Shown here in pieces: positions 1-12,516 of a stretch of 64,000 nt of DNA (its first letter is position 1; every line of letters starts with the position of its first letter). The position numbers and the translations under genes are program-made. The DNA is taken from the NCBI GenBank assembly GCA_037892935.1, contig JAYXKI010000012.1, positions 620,001-684,000 of the forward strand, read 5' to 3'. The notes beneath the pieces are model-generated. The model ran no database searches, was not told the DNA's origin, and saw nothing but the letters and a program-made list of their open reading frames with translations. The stretch is from Phlebopus portentosus (taxonomy: Eukaryota; Basidiomycota; Agaricomycetes; Boletales; Boletinellaceae).

Positions 1-2834
1 ACTTACGGGCAGGCCGTAATGAGCGATCGATCGATTTCGTATCCGTCGTTCTGGTATCTGGCTCTCATTTCTCGTCTTGTCCTCTTTAACAGTATCAACT
101 CCAGCGTCGCGGATCAGCCAGAGATCGGAAGGCGGTGTATATATGGGGTATACATACATGCGCTGATGCCTTGGTGTCCCTGCTTCCCCCTCCTTTCCCC
201 CAATGTGCTTCGTCTTCTCATGGAGTTCTCCGAAGAGAATTTACGCACTGCCCATCCATTCCCAGTCTTCGTCCGTTAATTAAGGTGCACAACGGCCTGA
301 GGGCTGGTAAGCCGTGACTGGTTGTTCTCATGCTTTAGGATTCTTGCATTTAGTCGTTGACGGTAGGTAGATCATGAATAGGAGCTGGTACGACTTCAGG
401 ATATACCTTGATTCTTTCGCTGGGCTATTCTCTCGTCCTCTGACATTGCTATCCATCCGGCCTATCAAACTATTTATTTATTTGGACTACCAGGATACAT
501 ACGAGGACTGAACGACGGCATGTTTATATTCTCGTAGCGGCTCGCAGCTTTACGGCAGACAGCCGTCCTGAACAAAAGCTTCTGCTTCACACGATTCGGG
601 CTTATTCTCCCACCTCCATCCCGGCTTCAGCAAGTCCTCGTATCTAACTCACAGTTTCTTCTTGCCGGGATACGATGCCCTCAAAAGCCTCGAGGATTCC
701 CCATAACGCGTCTCAGCATTATCGATATACGTACATAGATGCATGGTCTCCAGCAATTGCCCCCAAGCCACCTCGGTCCTCCCTGAAGTATTCTCTCATG
801 CTTTCTTGACTTTTCGGAAGGACCCTGTTCTATAGTCTCAGACTACGAACGGAAGTACACTTGCTTCTACAAACACCGTCGCTGGCAAATTCCTCCGTTG
901 CTGAACTATTCGGTGATGATCCGGGCTCTGTTGCTGTTTGTCTTCCTTGAGCTGGCAATTTTGTTACGCAGTATGTGATCAAGGATCTGTCGGAGCAATG
1001 CCCGTGTGAGACCCGGATGGTATGGCTGCACAGTAGGACATGTCGAGCTTAAGTCGGTTTGTTTCGATTAATTCGTGCTGAGACTGACAACAGCTTGCTT
1101 TTATTCTTCTGTGATAAAGCGACGACTTCTGGAATTCGGAGAAAGAAACGCGTGTATTCGAAGTCCCTTTTAGTAAAATGATGCTTACTGGTGATCACAG
1201 CAGTCTCTGTCTCTCTTCTTCAAGCTATTTGAACAAAGGTTCTTATTATGGCAATGGATTGCCCAGAAGTTCACCTTCGACGCTGAAAAATACCGGAAAG
1301 TACTTGTACTGTTCAATGTTTGAAGCTCATTCATATGATGGACCAATCGACTAAGGTCTGTCTTTGATAATCTTATCAGGCTGGATTCGACGAAATTGAC
1401 AAACCAATCCTCGTACTGCCGGTTAAATCCGAAAGAGTACGTTCAGACGGAGGCAGAGACTGCACAGCAATAGTATGAACGTCTTCGAAGCACTGCATTG
1501 CAGCCAATGAAATCTGAATCCGACCAGTCATGTGCGACATAAGAATAAGTCGGGGTCCTCTCGCTTGTGTGTTCAGAACATATTCAATTTTCAATTGACA
1601 TCATGTGAAGGCGAACTCGGAAGCAAATCAAGCCTGTCCGATGCCAACTTCCGGACCGAATTTGAATACTGCTTGAATGCAGCACGAATGCCTCACCTCT
1701 CTTTCGAGGCGCTGTCGAATATGGTTACTTGACCAAAACTAGCGATAGCTGATCATACTAGATTAGAGGACGCTAGTCAAGAGTGCCTCACGTTTGGCAA
1801 CACCGAGAAAAGCAGAATGATCAAGAGATTCGCGAAATTCCATCAGAGGCATAAACTAGCATCCTTCCTGCTTTTCTCGATCGTAGCTTAAACAGTAACG
1901 CCCGCTAGTTTCGACGTAGACCCGTATTCCTATTTCTTCTGGTTTGTAGTCGTCCATAAGACTTTTGTTCCACAATAGGTCTCTTGAAACAACTACGATG
2001 TGCGTGACACGGGAGAGCGGCTCAAGTCAGATTGAACCGGTCCGAATGATTAAAGTAATCGAACCCTGCAACATAATCGAGCGAGTGCCGAAAGCAGATC
2101 AGAGGTAGTAAAATTGGAGATCGAAAGAATCGAACAGAATTTATCAGTCAAGAGTGACGGCTTCTTACGCCTTTCCTGCCAAGGTTCGATGCTTGCCTTG
2201 ATTAAATGGCAGACGCATATGTTTGAAGAAGGCAAGAGACAAAGACGGGTACAAACCGAATCCTACAAGCTGGCTGGACGGGACAGAAGCGCCGTTAACG
2301 GAAGTCAGACATTCTCCAGAACAAGCCTTTTTGTAGGTGAAGTCCTAATACCGTATGGCCATATAGCCTCCAGACCACTTTGCTGTGAGGTATTCTTTCC
2401 ATTACTTGTACAGGTCTACTTCAAACGGTACGAATGCGTCGCCGTTCATTTCCGAGAACAACGGACTCTCCCCTTCAACGACAATCTTATAAAAGCAGCT
2501 TGAAAGGAGCAATACAGTCAGGACCGCAGCAAAGGCGATGCGTTGGACATCGGGGTAAGTCTTGGGCTGTCTACAGACAATATGTTCCCCTCGTTTCGAA
2601 CGATAGTTGATTACACAGTGTTAAGTCACGGTCTGCTCTTACGGGCGTGCGTCTCCCGCTGAGTTATGAAGCATACTTTCATCGATAACATACGCTATTT
2701 TCATCGTGATGTAACAGTGACCAAGCGAACAGACGTACATTAACCAAGACAACCATGAGACATCTGGCATCTTCTTCCATAACCTCTATAGATTCGGTAC
2801 AGCGTCCCGTAAACCTCGCAGCGTAATGGAAGCA
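1..2834. other. intergenic, no gene recognised
   Basis: I see only short unrelated open frames here with no domain, signal peptide or convincing exon chain. The longest is a 129-codon frame at 2114-2503 on the plus strand that looks random. It may hold untranslated regions, including the 3' UTR of DPH3 at its right edge. Confidence 0.5.
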
Positions 2835-3343
2835 CTATGCACCAACTGAATCAACGAGAGAGATTCGTATTGTGGAGTCTGATGCCTGCTTTCCATCCGA
2901 ACCAGATGCAGAGACAGCCAGCTTGCCAAAAGCGCCCTCCAGGACCGTTATCTTATCGCCCTTGGTCGTCTCCTCGTTTGTCGTGTCCGAAAGACTGTCG
3001 GACTCTGATTCTGTCTCGGACTCAGCGCCAGAGGCACTGTCGTCTTCGTCAGGATCGTCTTGGAAATCGAGCTAAAGGTACAATAAGGACGCAATATGAA
3101 TCAAAGAAAGGTAAGAATTGTGTATAAAGCAATGCGGCAGACCAATTAAGCACTGCTTACCGGATCGTAAATCACCCGAATTATCAGGCTGCAACTAGGG
3201 CACATAGCGATATCTTCATAATTTGCGAGCTGGGTACGTGAGATTTCGAATCTGTCGCCACACGGACAAGGGTAATGGTATACGCCCTTCGCCTCATCCC
3301 ATGCCATGTCCTCGATCTCGATTTCGTCGTAATACGCGCCCAT
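2835..3343 (-). CDS. DPH3 / KTI11, CSL-type zinc-binding electron carrier for diphthamide synthesis
   Basis: Two exons, complement(join(2835..3071,3161..3343)), 139 aa. The intron has a GTAAGC donor and TTTAG acceptor, phase 0. The first 60 residues are the complete CSL zinc finger: an acidic start (DEIEIEDM), the ligand pair Cys26/Cys28 in [12 protein letters not shown], and the second pair Cys48/Cys51 in [13 protein letters not shown]. In the family this small protein carries electrons to the Dph1-Dph2 radical enzyme that modifies eEF2 and also serves Elongator-dependent tRNA wobble modification; it is cytosolic. The start is the first ATG (3343); a GTG two codons upstream is not needed. 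Exon 2 adds an acidic, Ser/Asp/Glu-rich tail of about 78 residues, longer than the roughly 80-residue yeast protein. Identity is very secure; the exact tail depends on the intron call. Confidence 0.95.
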
Positions 3344-4887
3344 CCTCACTTATTTCTCGTAATTTTGAATTTGGTTCTTCCGGGTAAAAACACTGATTTT
3401 TTCTGGAAGTAAATGAGTTTGAGACTAGAAATACAGGAGTAAGTGAGGAGGGAAGTACAGTCGGGCAGGGAAATTTGAATGAGTCATCCATCAAATTGTT
3501 CAACCACGTGACGTCCAAGTTCACTTGACGTGAACCAACGACGTGAACAAAAACGACTTGATTTATTCTTCTTGTAAGCTCATACTCAACGACCATGCAG
3601 CGTTCTTTAGATATTGACTTGATCAAACGCGAAATATATTCGAAAGGCGCAGGACGTATCGCGTGCTAGATTTATCTAAACTGAAGAAATCACCAATCGT
3701 ACCGATGACGAGCTCGCCTGTGGTCGTTGAAATACAGACTCTGAGACGTTTTAATCCAAATTTGAGCGCGAGACGCGAACAATGCTGTCTTTCTCCGAAT
3801 AAAGAAAACGGCTTGACTACGGCATCTTTTACTGCGGAGTATTCTAATTAAAGTATGGAACTGTACGCAATTGGACTGGAATCCTCCTCCTTTGCTTGCC
3901 ATGATTGATTGTAATCAGGAGAAACCTTCTTCACGATTACTTCACGTGAGTCCTTGAATATGCCTCATTTATGCGCCCAGTGTAACCTATGCCAAAGCCC
4001 CGATGTAGGCGAGGCTTGCTTCACAAATGGCGTACAGTACGAGTGTAGGCAAGACGTCAAAGACAGTCTTCACAAAGGTATGTTTATTCCTGGTTGTGGA
4101 ACGCGCCCGGGAATGGCTTTGACAGGTTCCCGCAACATGAAAATATCCGTGTATCTAGCTCACTTCTATCAGAACATTGCGATATTGAGCTTTCCCGATC
4201 TTTAGACGCTCGATGTTGCAACGGAAGTTTCATGCTCTTCTCGCGGTCTGTGTGTAATACATTAACCTCGTTTTTTGCATTCTTCTCTTCTTCCCCGCGT
4301 CTGTTCTTCGCTACTTTAGCCGTTCATTCTGCATGATCTAGGGGCCAATTCGGGGTTCGGATGAAAATAACTTACCATAGTCCCGGAGCAGTCTTTCGGT
4401 AAGCCTTTCCCTTATCGACGTTGTACGAAAACCTGATGATATACTTTCACTCATACGGAAAGATTGATCTGGTCAAAATTGACCATTTTGTAGCGTGTTT
4501 TTCTTCTGAATAACCGAAAGCCGTGAAACCGTGCTTGGCTACAATGTATTCCGCGATCATTAAAAGAAAATTCCCGAAAGTCGGACACGATGGAATGATT
4601 GTCGTCATACTTCGATTCGCATAATAAGCTTCAGCTAAGGATACGACATGATTCGATATCCCGTTTCAAGCAATCTCCTTTTGGATTTATGCAGGATGCA
4701 TAAATGCATACTCCGCTCCGCGTAGCTTCCTTCGATCCACATTTGGCTGAAACACTTCGGCGAGCGAGTGTACCAAGAGTATAGAGAGTATAGCGGGTAA
4801 ACGTGTAAGATCCGTTACGTGAGTCCGTTCCTAAGGCGTTGCTTTTCCCGGAGGTTTATTGTGCTGCTCACTCCGCTGCCAGTTACG
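3344..4887. other. intergenic, no gene recognised
   Basis: Upstream region of DPH3 and beyond. A 110-codon minus frame (3294-3626) overlaps the DPH3 first exon in another phase and has no family features. Nothing else persuasive. Confidence 0.45.
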
Positions 4888-5172
4888 CTATTCTAAAGTG
4901 CACTGTCTGGTGTCCCACCCTCTCTTCCACTCCCGCGAGTTTCCGACTTTCAATTTCATGTCGCCCGGGACAATCGATAGACTTCCTGCTAGCGCGATAT
5001 CCGGACCGTTGATTTCCGGCATGTAGTAGCAGATCATTCCTTTTCTGCACGTATTCTCGACCTTCCATGTGCACTTCAAACACGGATCGGATGAAGAGAC
5101 CTGGTATTGAATTGGCTCAAGGCAACCAAGAATTCGTATTGCATCACCTGCCGCAGCCCGACGCATCAACAC
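4888..5172 (-). CDS. possible exon of a cysteine-containing small protein (uncertain)
   Basis: A 94-codon frame whose C-terminal two thirds look coding: it has six cysteines (in LGCLEP, DPCLKCTW, NTCRKG, MICYY and RQCTLE) and ends shortly after a cysteine, like the secreted peptides elsewhere in the window. It has no signal peptide in this frame. If real, it is probably the last exon of a spliced gene whose first exon I cannot place upstream. No recognised family; it could be chance. Confidence 0.22.
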   Translation of the reverse strand: MLMRRAAAGDAIRILGCLEPIQYQVSSSDPCLKCTWKVENTCRKGMICYYMPEINGPDIALAGSLSIVPGDMKLKVGNSREWKRGWDTRQCTLE

Positions 5173-5264
5173 ACGTCACCGTCCCCGCGCATCGGAGGTC
5201 TCCCCAAGCACTCCGGAAGTACCTGTGAGAGTCTCCGGCTGTAACCCTTCGCGTTTTCACGACA

Positions 5265-5286
5265 TGAATTGAATTGAATTGAATTG
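5265..5286. repeat. (TGAAT)n microsatellite, four units
   Basis: Four consecutive five-base units, TGAATTGAATTGAATTGAAT, immediately upstream of the possible cysteine-rich frame on the minus strand. Confidence 0.85.
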
Positions 5287-6216
5287 ACATTTCGCAGTCA
5301 AAGGTTGGAGTCCTGAAAGATCCGGAGCTGTAAGGCATCCTGAAGCGCGGACAGGAGCTTACGGGAATCCTTCACTGCGTTTGCTTGCTAATAAGCTTTC
5401 AATGCTTGACTTTTTCTACTTCCGCTCCGATGTTATGACTCTGCCACAAAGGTCTTCGGTATCCGAAGCTTCCGAAGCGCGGCCGAAGCCGAATCATATG
5501 CCTTATTAAGCTTGCCGCTTCCATTTTTGGATAACGTGGGTCCATAATCAATGGCCTCTGCTTCTTAATTTAGATTAGCTCGGGGATCGGACGTCCCGGA
5601 TACAGAGCCACTCCAGCCACATAGATTCTATGTCGCCGCTTTGGAGACCAAGGGCCATCGGACGTTCTCGGAATTGCAGTTGTCGTAAAGTTCAAAAAGG
5701 CCTCGCAGCTGCGACGCAGCAGGCCATTTGTTGAGCGGAGGAGTAAAGCACCGATAGAGCGTCTTAGTCCGAGGATCAGGAATCGTGCGGAGATGTATTA
5801 AAAGATGAAGATATAAAATATTCAAGATGGTGGTATCATGTCAGGCAATAGTTGTTTGCATTACTGCACCGTGGCAGAACTTTTTCTCTATAACAACTGT
5901 AATGGGTAGTGGAGCTGAATTGAGACGCATGGTCTCCGCCGTCGGTGTGACAGTGGCACGCTTTAAATATAAAAATACGGTGAAAAAGGACGCAGCAGAT
6001 TTTGCTTTGGTTGGAGAAGGATATGTCCAATCCATTCAGCTATCTGGAAAAGCTATGCAGCAGATATGCTATTCAAAATTTCTTTCAGCATGCGTCGAAT
6101 CGCGATGTCTTCTTTATGCCCAAGGTGTGTAGAAATCAAGACACTAACAGAACCCTATTCGAACGAAGTAAGAACAGCTCATCACTTAGGAGCTAAAAAA
6201 GAGTTAAAAAATGCGT
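5287..6216. other. intergenic, no gene recognised
   Basis: Downstream flank of the minus-strand F-box gene. Plus-strand frames at 5827-6132 and 6066-6371 are low-information and partly antisense to the F-box gene; I do not call them. Confidence 0.45.
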
Positions 6217-7866
6217 TTACCTGCCATAACCATCGATGTTACTCTCTCCTTCAGAGCGGCATATGTTGCTCAGCATACCGACGTCGACGCCATGTTCATT
6301 GCAAAGTTCAAGCAAATCGTTCGGAATTCCCTCGCTCAAAGATTTGGCGCCAACGCTCATGTAACGTATGACTCCGTCCGCATCAAACCAATAGGTGTTC
6401 AAACTGTAATTAGTTCGGGACCCATGAATGGCGAGTCTTCGGATACGAGGGAGCTTGTTGAAATGTACCTCCAAATCCCGAAGGAGTTGACTAGCTTCGT
6501 TCGAAAGCACGAGAACACGAGTTTTTAGTTCCGCTTCGTAAAAATGAATGGATAGCTTTTCTAAGGAAGAAGGAATTGCAAGTTTCCCGAGGTCAAATCG
6601 ATGCTCCTCATAGCCTCGCAACATGATGAATAATTCAAGGCTAACTGGACCAGTGGCCGCCGATATCAGACCGATATAAGGACATGTATCGTTTATGCTT
6701 CCAGAAAGAGTACATAGATGCAAGTTTTTGATGCCGTGTAAGCAGCATCGACTGAAAAGCCTTCCGAATTGCGATGGCCTCCACGGCCAGCTGGGAGAGA
6801 ACGTGTTCTTTCTGAAAACAGATACAAGAGATTCCAGCTGAAAACTTTGACGTGGTTTTAGAAGCCAAACCAGATTCTCCTCGTTGTGTCCCTCCAAGTT
6901 CCAAAGATTAAGCACGATTGTCTTTAGAGTTACGGGCGGAGCTTCCTCCCATTCGAGAGGTCCTTTTTCTCCGCCCCATGCCTGTACGGACAAGAAATTC
7001 AAAGCGTGTAAATTTGGGACTGAAAGATTGAGCTCGTGCATCGCGGGGCAAGTGTCACCATCAAAACGCAGCGCGCCAAAATGCTTCAACAACAAGTTCT
7101 CGAGTTTGGTGAGAAATCAGCTATGTCGCAGGATGCAGATGCCAGCTCCATGATTGAACGTTGTGATCTGGCCAGATCTCTGCAATAAGGAGGATTTTAA
7201 TGCTAGCGATTTGGGGTTAGGACATCGCCAGAATATCATCTCAAAGAGACAAAAATCCTCTGTTGCATCGTCCTTTCCTTCGACCGTCCAGTATACAATC
7301 GATTCTGTCACCCATGGACCGCACAGTGGGCTTATAAGGAGCTTGTCCATGCGCAGGTATGGTATTATGGCTCGACGACGGAGGCCGTTCCGGGCGACGC
7401 GAGTCCATGAACGATGAACGAGGCTCAACAGCCAAAAAGGCTTTCCGTCTTCCACGCATGCTGTATTCCAGTCGTTTTCTTCAGACAGGATACCAAGCAG
7501 CTTCCTTTCATCCACGGAAAAATCGACGATGAGGCTCAAAATGTCTTCAGGCAGGAAACGTGGTGGACACTTCTCTGTAGGTGGAAGCAGATACTCGATG
7601 TCCCTCCTCGAGGCATTCTTTCTTCCTTCCTTCGAGGTATGATCACTTATCGATATCCTTGAATGTGACCTGATCTGGTTTGAAGTCAGGGTCCCGAATG
7701 ACTTCGAGTATCTTATCGAACAAAAGGACACATCTTCACGTGAACGAAGCTCGTTGAGATAGATCGCTGCAAGTTTCGCATCGAAGCTAATAATAAAGCT
7801 GAGTCTCGAAGACAACCATTCGCAAGTGTATGTTGTATCATCTGCGTTGTCACTGTTTTCTGCCAT
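6217..7866 (-). pseudogene. F-box / LRR-like protein gene interrupted by one in-frame TGA
   Basis: Starting from the ATG at 7866, a 249-codon frame is followed, in the same frame, by another of about 300 codons that ends at 6217. Only a single TGA at 7119-7117 separates them. Residues about 101-165 of the first half fit an F-box (PPRFLPEDILSLIVDFS, then LLSLVHRSWTRVARNGLRR). The second half is leucine-rich with repeated L-x-x-L elements (LTKLENLLLKHFGALRF, LHALNFLSV, SLEKLSIHFY), the usual substrate-binding part of SCF adaptors in basidiomycetes. I looked for an intron that would remove the TGA without shifting frame and found no good GT-AG pair. A nonsense mutation, read-through or base error are the remaining options. 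It is divergent from MID1 with 156 bp between the start codons. Confidence 0.7.
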
Positions 7867-8022
7867 TGCGCGAGAAAGCTCAAGTTCAAGCCTAGACTCG
7901 GATTTAACGACATGACCTCGTTTAAATTTAATTTGGCATATTTCAATCACGTGACCCGATAACGTGTATTTTGTTCAACGACGACGGCTCGCAGACGTGA
8001 CGATGGCCTGAGCTGAACTGCG
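7867..8022. promoter_or_regulatory. shared divergent promoter region, F-box gene / MID1
   Basis: The 156 bp between the two divergent start codons must hold both promoters. The minus frame of the F-box gene stays open upstream to 7950, so a longer N terminus is possible and would shrink this region. Confidence 0.45.
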
Positions 8023-9720
8023 ATGCTTCATTTACCTCGTCTCCTTCTCTCCCCTGAGCCGCTGTTGCTTCTCATATTACAGGCAATAACGTCTTTTGCC
8101 CAGTCGAGTCAACTTATCATCAACCAATCCCTTTCTCTCGATACGGTCAACCTCCCGACCACCTTCTCGCTTCCACAATCATCGACTTCGCAGTTGACGA
8201 TCTCCGTTGCTCTCTGTGATGCAGTGCCATTGGACTCCAACGGAAACAATGCACGCTTCTTTGCGACGAATAATTCTGCGGTAAACGATCCCGGACCAAA
8301 CTCAACGGAGAGCGATGTGTACGAGATCACGTTGGGGAATAACGGGATGGGAAACGTCACCTTACTGGGGAATAGTGGCGGAGTGTTCTCAGTGAGCATA
8401 GGAAGCTCAGAGCAGAGAATTGAAGTAGGCGTGTCGGACACTGGTGAGTATCCTTGCAAATATACATCAGTACCCAAAAAGAGTTCTTAAACGCTTGGAC
8501 AGGAGATCCGCTTCAGGAATACCTTCCGACACTTCCTTTACTTGGAGACACAACGTCCAATCAGGCTCTACTGTTTTCGCCTCCATTCTCACCCGTGACT
8601 GTCGAGGAGCCCAAGTTCCCAAATTTCACTCTTCCAGACGCGAACTTGTCAGCTCCAGATCCGCCCACACAGTTCCCGAACTTTACGCTGCTAATCGGAC
8701 TCACTGATTCTTTTCCTGAATTCAATTTTACGACGAACACCTTTACAGATGTCTCCCCGGTAACGGCATGTTCGCTCAATAATCGCACGAATTTTACAGT
8801 AAATACGAATAATAATCCTGAGAATGTACAATCCAGCTTGGTATTACGCGACCGAAACGGATGGCGGACACAATGGTTGGTTTCTGGGCTAGAGCCATTG
8901 ACAAACTACACTGCCTTTGTCTTGCAAGATAACGTCAAGGTTTCAGGTCCCGTCAATTTCAAGACGAAGTCCGGTAAGTTTGTACGTGCTTGAGTTGAAA
9001 TGATGATTTGAATCTCGTTCCCTAGCGATTTTTTCTTGTCCTCTCGTCCACTCTCTTCCGTACTGTCCACTGGTATCCTATGCAGTCGCGCTGCCACCTC
9101 CTTCAACTGGGACGGTGTCTTACGATGCCTCGACTCTCCCACAAAGTATCTCTGATCCGCTCATTTCCTACCTCTCGAATTTCACGACTTCCCTTCTTAC
9201 ATTCGCATGCGGTCGTGACTGGTACTCGCCCATAGTCGGCTGCGCAGATTGCCAGGAGGCATATCGCACTTGGCTTTGCGCTGTGCAGCTGCCACGATGC
9301 GGTGAATCGGTTGCTGAGTCTACCTCTAGCGTCGTCGCGTCCGTCGATTCAGTTCGTCACAAGCGATGGAACTTCTGGAAACGTGATGGGTCGGAGCAGA
9401 CAATACTCGTCACGCCGGCTCTTGCAGAGCAAAACAGTTCAGCAACCGTCCGGAATAGTTCGCTACCTCCCTTTTCCAGTAATTGGACACAGTTATTGCC
9501 ATGCTTGGAAACGTGTAACGCAGTTGAGCGTGCTTGTCCGCCATTTCTTCAATTCAAATGTCCAGTTCCACGTTTCAATGCTGGCGACAGTTATGGTGTT
9601 GGTTATATTGATGGCGATAAGGATGATCCAGGAAGTGAATGGGTCCAAGACGGAGGCACGACTGGAAACGCGCAAGATAGATGGGGTAATGTGTGGTGTA
9701 ATGGACCTGGACTCTCTTAA
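8023..9720 (+). CDS. MID1-type stretch-activated calcium channel component
   Basis: Three exons, join(8023..8443,8503..8973,9026..9720), 528 aa. Introns are 59 and 52 nt with GTGAGT and GTAAGT donors. The N terminus is a hydrophobic signal sequence (LLLLILQAITSFAQ), followed by an Asn-glycosylation-rich extracellular region with many NxT/S sites. The C-terminal third is the cysteine-rich MID1 domain: FACGRDWYSPIVGCADCQEA, then LLPCLETCNAVERACPPFLQ, then a Gly/Asp segment ending RWGNVWCNG. Family members (S. cerevisiae Mid1, S. pombe Ehs1, about 490-550 aa) work with Cch1 in plasma-membrane calcium influx during stress and polarised growth. Length and C-terminal end match the family. Confidence 0.93.
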
Positions 9721-10042
9721 TAGATTAATCTTGTATTCATACATTGCTTTAGAAGAGAAGTGTTTATGTAACGATATGACTGGAAAGAAGGTTGATCTAT
9801 CACTAAATCAACAAAGCTCTAACGAATTGCGCTTTTGTAAAGTCTCTAGCACATATCGGTGACAAATAAGTTGTTCGTTGATTGCAGTTGATTGTTTGTG
9901 CTGTAGGGAAAGGAAAGGCCAAGATGGTAGCGTGAGTACATCTTATCTAATCTACAGGCAACCATACATACTGATACAGTATCGTAAACCGAGTGTTCAA
10001 GTTCATCGCCTGCCTTGCGGCCTCAGAGGCTGCGGGCTTGAC
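9721..10042. other. intergenic between MID1 and an F-box gene
   Basis: About 320 bp. The F-box reading frame is open upstream to 9878, but the segment before the ATG at 10043 shows no conserved features. Confidence 0.4.
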
Positions 10043-11101
10043 ATGGGATCCGTTCACAAATCAGCTCGACACAACGAAGCAAACGGCAGTGGCTGTCCGG
10101 AGTCGAATGATGGTTCTCTTGGTTCGGAATCTAACCTCGCGAAAACGGTGGCAGGCCATTTCGTAGACATTAATGATACATGTTCATACATCAATCCTCT
10201 CCCAGCACTTCCTATCGAGCTTGTCATCCTCATCTTCAAATGCGCCGCTTACGACTCCAAGAATACCGCCGCTTCTCTTGCTCTTGTCTCGCGATTAGCA
10301 CGCGACATAGTCTTGCCGCTCTTATTTCGATCGCTTGTCCTCCAGAGTAGAGCGACTGTGCATTTGCTCACGAAATTTCTGGCTTCTCGTGCAAGCATCG
10401 CAAACTATGTTCGCGAGCTCTGGATGCGACAAAGCATCGACTGGGATATCTCAGTGGTTTTATCCTGTCCGCAAATCGAACGCCTTGCAATTACTCCGTC
10501 CTGCTTCAGCGCACTGTTCAACTCGGATGGGATACCTTCTCTGAAGCGTCTGCCGGAGATTCGTCATCCTACTCCGCGCGAACTTCTCCTGTTCCCAGGA
10601 TATGTCAGATGGGATAATTTGATCTTCGGAGCAAGTGGCGGCTATCTGTGGTCGTTTCTTCAGGGACTTACGCACCTTTGGTTGGCTCAGGAAAGCCAAT
10701 TGTACACATTACTCAAATGCGGGGAAGCAGTCGCAGGACTTTCGGAACTCACGCACCTTGCCGGTCCTGTGGAAAACACCTGTATCGAGATCATTCCGGA
10801 CATCTTAAATTCCTTCCCGAAGCTACAGATGTTTGTGATACTCCCGCAACGAAATCGCGACCCGTGGACAACCCGTGACGGTTGGGCTGGCACAGGCTAC
10901 AATTATCCCTTTCGGAACTTTAGGACAGCTTGTCTTGACGACCTCGACAAACGTCTATGCTTTGTCGGACTCGACCAAGGTTCGACTGAGGAGTTTGTTT
11001 TCAGATCTTGGAAAGTGCCTGAACGTTCTATTTGGACCTCCGCAACGTCTATTTCATTGTCAACCCATGCAGACGGACGAAGGTCATGTTCCGAATCTTG
11101 A
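10043..11101 (+). CDS. F-box domain protein
   Basis: Single-exon model of 352 aa. An F-box lies at about residues 54-98 (LPALPIELVILIFKCAAYD, then SLALVSRLARDIVLPLLFRS), a common basidiomycete pattern. Downstream are leucine-rich segments (VLSCPQIERLAITPS, GLTHLWLAQESQL, LSELTHLAGPVEN) without a clear repeat register. F-box proteins recruit substrates to SCF ubiquitin ligases; the substrate cannot be guessed. I chose the ATG at 10043 because the 55 upstream codons look non-coding. The last 25 or so residues (after VPERSIW) read poorly, so an unrecognised 3' intron or a degraded tail is possible. Confidence 0.8.
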   Translation: MGSVHKSARHNEANGSGCPESNDGSLGSESNLAKTVAGHFVDINDTCSYINPLPALPIELVILIFKCAAYDSKNTAASLALVSRLARDIVLPLLFRSLVLQSRATVHLLTKFLASRASIANYVRELWMRQSIDWDISVVLSCPQIERLAITPSCFSALFNSDGIPSLKRLPEIRHPTPRELLLFPGYVRWDNLIFGASGGYLWSFLQGLTHLWLAQESQLYTLLKCGEAVAGLSELTHLAGPVENTCIEIIPDILNSFPKLQMFVILPQRNRDPWTTRDGWAGTGYNYPFRNFRTACLDDLDKRLCFVGLDQGSTEEFVFRSWKVPERSIWTSATSISLSTHADGRRSCSES

Positions 11102-12422
11102 CTTATCAAGCATTACCTGATCTTGCTTAGCCCTTCTGTAAGTGTTAATCCGTCGTTTGGCTGAATCTACTCACGAATATTTCAGTAGACGTTATTGTGC
11201 CTTTCTTGGTTTTGGAATCTTGGATGGATACCTCCCTCTCTCCGTCGCTGCAGAGGACCTCTCGAACGCTAGTATTGCCTCTATTTTGTCTGCTATCTTT
11301 GCCACCCGACTATTTACGCATTCTCACTCCGTTCATTGTAATCGTCACCTTTCTTGGGTTTGTTTTGGGAACCGGTTCCGTATATTCCGTATTGTGCCTT
11401 TTGGTCGATGGCTGTCTGTCAGTCCCTCCCCTTCTCCCGTTACGACTCTTGGTTGGTTGATCATGAAGGACCCTAATTGTATTTGTACCTGTAAGTTGAA
11501 TATCGTTTTGCGTAGCTTCATCCTAAAGTTTTTCATAGAGCATTGGTGTGATGGTGTAAATGAGCAGTCATAATAAGCAACGCGGGGCGAATGATTGAGT
11601 TCAATTTTCACATGCCTCAGTCGCTTCTTGCTTCTTAAACGAAGCCACTATCTTCGCCAAACGCCTGCTTTCGACTGGCGTCTCGCTGCCACCTTCGCTT
11701 ACTCTGGACCTTTATTTCAACAGTGAACTTCTTCGGATGATGCGTAGAGTTCTTGCTCCCATCAACTTATCGCGTACAATCACGAACAGAACGACGGGTA
11801 CCCGGATAACGACCACGTAAATCGGATCATGCAAGTATCAATCCTGGCAACGACTTGGGCATAAATCCTTGCACGTAAAGCGCGTCAGAATTCTGTGGTC
11901 ATTTTCACATATACTTCCGGACAAATTTTATGCTCGCCGACTCGTATGAGTACACTTCTAGTTTATTTCCAGTAGAGCAGTCACATTTGCCAAGGTTCTT
12001 ACGTTGCAGGGTGCCATTGTAGGGTACTGAGGCGCACCAAGGCGAACCCGCGTCGAGGTAGCAAATACTAGCGCAGTATTTGTCAAAGAGTTTTACCGTT
12101 GCCCGCGAATGCACTTAGTAACTGGTATTTCCTGCTCTTCATGACCTATACTGATCTATGGGAAAGTTCCAGCGGGTGGCATCATTATTGCTTCTGTAGC
12201 TCGCGGGGATTCTCTGTTCGTATGCCTTCAAATCGGCATTTCAAGCGGCGAACAAACAAATCGCGTACACTACACGGTTACACTATGAACCACGTCGGCT
12301 TGTATGACGATCACGCCATCCTCTTTCGCTTCAAAATGGGGTTCAGCAACGCAAAGAGCTTCGTGTGAGTTCGATAGAAATTTTGAGATATGAGAATGAC
12401 GTTGAGTATCGAGAGCGAAAAA
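11102..12422. other. intergenic, no gene recognised
   Basis: Contains an 87-codon hydrophobic plus frame (11197-11460) with one likely membrane stretch (FIVIVTFLGFVLGTGSVYSV) and a longer overlapping frame 11142-11573. Neither has a family signature. Possibly 3' sequence of the F-box gene. Confidence 0.4.
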
Positions 12423-12429
12423 TATAAAA
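12423..12429 (+). promoter_or_regulatory. TATA box of the Ser/Ala-rich secreted protein gene
   Basis: TATAAAA about 90 bases before the ATG at 12517. The same spacing is seen for the repeat protein and the six-cysteine SSPs of this window. Confidence 0.55.
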
Positions 12430-12516
12430 GCTCGCTATGGATCGAAGCAGGGCATTAGATATCCCCCAGTTCTGCTTCTCTTTCTCATCCTTTTTCTCCT
12501 CATCGCACCTTTTGCC

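Noticed and set aside
2114..2503. 129-codon plus ORF
   Set aside because: No homology features, no signal peptide, no splice context; consistent with chance.
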